Shown piece after piece: positions 61,250-64,000 of a stretch of 64,000 bases of DNA. A model generated the notes under the pieces. It was given only the letters and a program-made list of their open reading frames with translations. It was not told the DNA's origin and searched no databases. The number at the start of each line of letters is the position of its first letter. Position 1 is the first letter of the stretch. Made by a program: the position numbers and the translations under genes. The stretch comes from Mugil cephalus (Eukaryota; Chordata; Actinopteri; Mugiliformes; Mugilidae), in assembly GCF_022458985.1 (NCBI RefSeq), contig NC_061774.1, forward strand, positions 21,856,697 through 21,920,696, in the 5' to 3' direction.

Positions 61250-61960
61250 AAGTCTAGATAGTCTTGGCAAAACCGTGTCCAAGGTGATCCGCTTGTTTGG
61301 ACTGTTGCATGGCAACAGTGGCGTGGATCTTGTCACATGCTGTTAGCTGTTGAGAGATAGATGTTGGTAACGTTCCTTCAGCTCCAGCATTTTCACAGCC
61401 ATGGGGTAAAAAGCCGTGCTCGAGTCTAATGGTGCGGGTCCTCACGACTCTGAGTCTTTCAGAGGGGAGGCTGCTAATCAGTGAGTGTCCTGGGTGAGTG
61501 GGCTCGAGTAGATCTTGTCCAGATGTGGGAGTGGGTAGCCTACAATCCACTCTGCCATCTTGTTGACCCAGAAAAAAAAAAAGAGACACAGCTGGGGTTT
61601 TCTGAGGATAAATGTGGCGTTCACTGTTGAGCCACAGTCTGTTGGTGCTTTGACATGTGTGCGGCGAAAACCAGGCCACTAGTTTCTGGACACGCTCCCT
61701 GTATGGAGCCTCGTTGTCACCGCCGATCAGTCCCACGACCGTCGTGTCATCAGCAAATTTGATGATAGTGTTAGTATCTCAGGTAGCGACATAGTCACGG
61801 GTGTAAAGTGTGAAGAGGGTGGGACTTAGGACACAGCCCTGTGGCACTCCGGTGTTGAGGACGATGGTGGAGGATGTGGGGATGCTCATCCTGACGTGCT
61901 GAAGTCTGTCAGGAGGTTCATGATCCACCGACAGCACCTTAGTGTATGTCTGTTTGTTAG
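61250..61960 (-). mobile_element. LINE reverse transcriptase relic
   Basis: The minus strand encodes an RT palm block with the catalytic FADD motif (61,746-61,757) followed by TTVVGLIGGDNEAPYRERVQ. The downstream C-terminal block contains PGHSLISSLPSERLRVVRTR and LEHGFLPHG. An in-frame stop just upstream of FADD and an internal loss show that it is dead. The family looks like a non-L1 teleost LINE (Rex1/CR1-like). Confidence 0.75.
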
Positions 61961-63059
61961 AGCTAAGACCCTTTTAATATATTTAATATCCTTGTAACCG
62001 AAAACAAGTCAGATAAGAATTAACGAACACACTATGATTTCATCGGCATGTGGTTAATTATAAACACGATCATGTTGACTGAACTGGACACGGTGGCAAA
62101 AATCAACACGAGCGTCTAGTTAGGTTTTGCACTTCCTAAAAGTCAGCACTGTCTTGATTCGCCTTTATTCCAGAAGATTTTACTTTCACTGGTCTCTAAG
62201 ATAACTCGCATCAAAGAGGAGATCGGTAAATAAATAATAAATAAACAGGTGTAAGACAGACTTTAAAACTTTTTTTTAAAAAAAGTGCATAGCCAATATT
62301 TTCCCCAAACAAAGGGAAATAAGGATCCATTAGAGACAGAAGCTGCTACAATACTCTACAACACACCAACTGATATTGATGTTGCATGTCAGGTGTGATC
62401 ACATTGTATTTTTTCCTCATTCAGCTCATTCAAATGACCAAGTCTGAACAGGGCTCAATACTGTACTAACACTGATTGGATAAACCCCTGTATGTACATA
62501 GACAGACAGATATGCAGCCAGAACGTAGTATGAATAAATAAAAAGAGACAGTATTTTGTAATATGGTAATCGTTAAATGTTTCTGGGCTTGGTCCAATAA
62601 CTCACCGGCAGCCAGGTGTTCTCTTTGCTCAGCTCTGACCTGAAAGTGAAGGTTACCACAATTAGCCTGATGAACAAAAACATAAGGCGCATTTGGAGCA
62701 TAGATGTCGGTGATCAACCAAGTGTAACCGGCTCGGGCAGAGGTTTTTTTTGGGGAATGCAGGAGGATGTAAGCGGCAACTAAAAATTTCTCAGATACAC
62801 AGCACAGAGTTTTAGAAGTGGAGACAAGAGTCTGACACAGTTCACGTTTCCTCACCAAACAAACGCTAATTACAGAGAACTTCTCTTACATCTTGTTTAC
62901 TGGAACAGAATTAATGATGTACTAAGAATAGGAGGGAAGGTTAATAATGAAACCTACATTAGGTGGTCTGCGGCTCAGACTGACTGACGGGAAACGTGCA
63001 GACTAGCTTTTGTCAATGGACAGTAGCACCATTCAGAGGGAGTTCAGACAACATAACAC

Positions 63060-63250
63060 ACTGTTTATTTATCTCATGTATGGGACATTTCCTTGTCACA
63101 GTAGCACAGAACTAGACTAGATTAGTATATACACAAAAAAACAATATCAAATCACTCTGAAACCTATACAGAGGAAAATAGAAATAACGATAAAGATATA
63201 TATAAAGATATTCTGTATATACAGTGTGGAAAAAGAATTAAATTAGTTAA
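63060..63250 (-). repeat. Retroelement-tail repeat D, copy 2
   Basis: Collinear with 47,018-47,200 (CTGTTTATTTATC, TTTCCTTGTCACAGTAGCAC, AGAGGAAAATA, ACAGTGTGGAA). Confidence 0.6.
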
Positions 63251-63672
63251 AAAAAAACAGGTAATATAATACAATAGGGTAAATAGGGTGTAAAAAAAAA
63301 TGGTCACAATACCTTCACCATTCTTCAAGTTTGGATGTGAATGCCCTCAAATTTCAGCCTTTATGTTCATGATGTAATTTTAACTTCAATCTTAATCTTA
63401 TGATTAACAGCAAACAGATACGTCAACAAAGATAAATCACATATATGAGCACAACTCCTGCTATCTGCTTTATGAAACAATTTACAGTAATGAATAACTT
63501 TAAAATGTAGTGTTTACCTGCTCTACCGCCCACATCTCTATTATAAAAAATATCACAGTGAGTTTATTAAAAGATTAACCAGGAAACATGATGCAGTAGC
63601 AGCTCTGAGACCAGCAGGTTGCACTGTTACTCCATTTATCAAACCTCTGCCCTTTCCCTTTTCTGGCCTCTT

Positions 63673-63725
63673 TTACTTTTCCAGCTGGAGAAACTTCTCA
63701 CACAGAGGCTTCATCTTGTATTTGT
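63673..63725 (-). CDS. Possible terminal exon of a minus-strand gene extending past the window
   Basis: Read on the minus strand, a T-rich tract ending TTTTTTAG is followed by an open frame coding KYKMKPLCEKFLQLEK and a TAA stop, with AATAAA about 105 nt further on (near 63,563-63,568, plus-strand TTTATT). The length is 53 nt. I do not recognise the protein, and no upstream exon is visible before the window edge. It may be chance. Confidence 0.3.
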
Positions 63726-64000
63726 CTAAAAAAAATACACGTTTATGTATAAAAACTATGGACTTTTTGATGTAATGGGTAATCCAGTCTAGTAGAGACA
63801 TAACTGATTAAAAAATGTGTCATGTGCAGGACTTTTCACCAATTTCCCCTCTTGTACACTAATGAAACATGATGACACAGGAGAGGAGATTCAGCAGGAA
63901 TGCAGTCAACTGCATAAAACCCTAGAATAAAAATGATTCTGCGTCCTTTTGCTGAATTGAGCCATATTCATTTCTAATGAGAGGATCCTCCACCAGAGCA

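Noticed and set aside
62466-62858. 130-codon minus-strand open frame
   Set aside because: No recognisable domain, odd composition, no splice context; probably chance.

Overview
This is a teleost fish nuclear genomic window. Genes are split into small exons with GT-AG introns, and there are microsatellites, Tc1/mariner and hAT relics and LINE fragments throughout. The proteins are close to vertebrate orthologues at near-full length. No prokaryotic, viral or CRISPR features are visible.

Four protein-coding genes lie head-to-tail on the + strand: acsl1 (long-chain acyl-CoA synthetase, CDS 15436-26371, 20 coding positions, 698 aa), cenpu (centromere protein U, CDS 27615-33754, 14 exons, 405 aa), casp3 (executioner caspase-3, CDS 38275-42452, 6 coding exons, 289 aa) and irf2 (interferon regulatory factor 2, CDS 48103-55495, 8 coding exons, 331 aa). 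The order and relative orientation match human 4q35 (ACSL1, CENPU, PRIMPOL, CASP3, IRF2), except that PRIMPOL is not found between cenpu and casp3. That gap holds a degraded minus-strand hAT-type transposase instead. The genes do not form one pathway; their proximity is ancient vertebrate linkage.

Layout: 1-985 is a Tc1-like relic. 1-11.3 kb is otherwise repeat-rich and AT-rich, with a three-copy unclassified repeat and an L1-type fragment. About 11.36-11.86 kb is a plausible acsl1 promoter and noncoding first exon, with a DR1/PPRE-like site and two CCAAT boxes. 14.5-15.1 kb holds further Tc1 and LINE-tail relics. acsl1 fills 15.4-27.1 kb with a whole Tc1-like relic in its first coding intron, and cenpu fills 27.6-34.0 kb with an intact non-autonomous hAT insertion (exact 8-bp target duplication). 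34-36.3 kb is the hAT relic. The casp3 promoter and first exon are at 36.3-36.6 kb, and the gene runs to about 43.7 kb with a 41-bp minisatellite in one intron. irf2 starts in a CpG-rich noncoding exon at about 45.9 kb and its 3' UTR probably ends near 58.8 kb. 58.8-64 kb holds LINE relics on both strands and one possible terminal exon of a minus-strand gene.

Most notable: a pair of 78-nt tandem exons in acsl1 encoding alternative fatty-acid gate motifs; possible alternative splice sites in acsl1, casp3 and irf2; a strong-context upstream ATG overlapping the weak cenpu start; the missing primpol; and several unexplained inverted repeats. I saw no clear evidence of an entirely new biological system.
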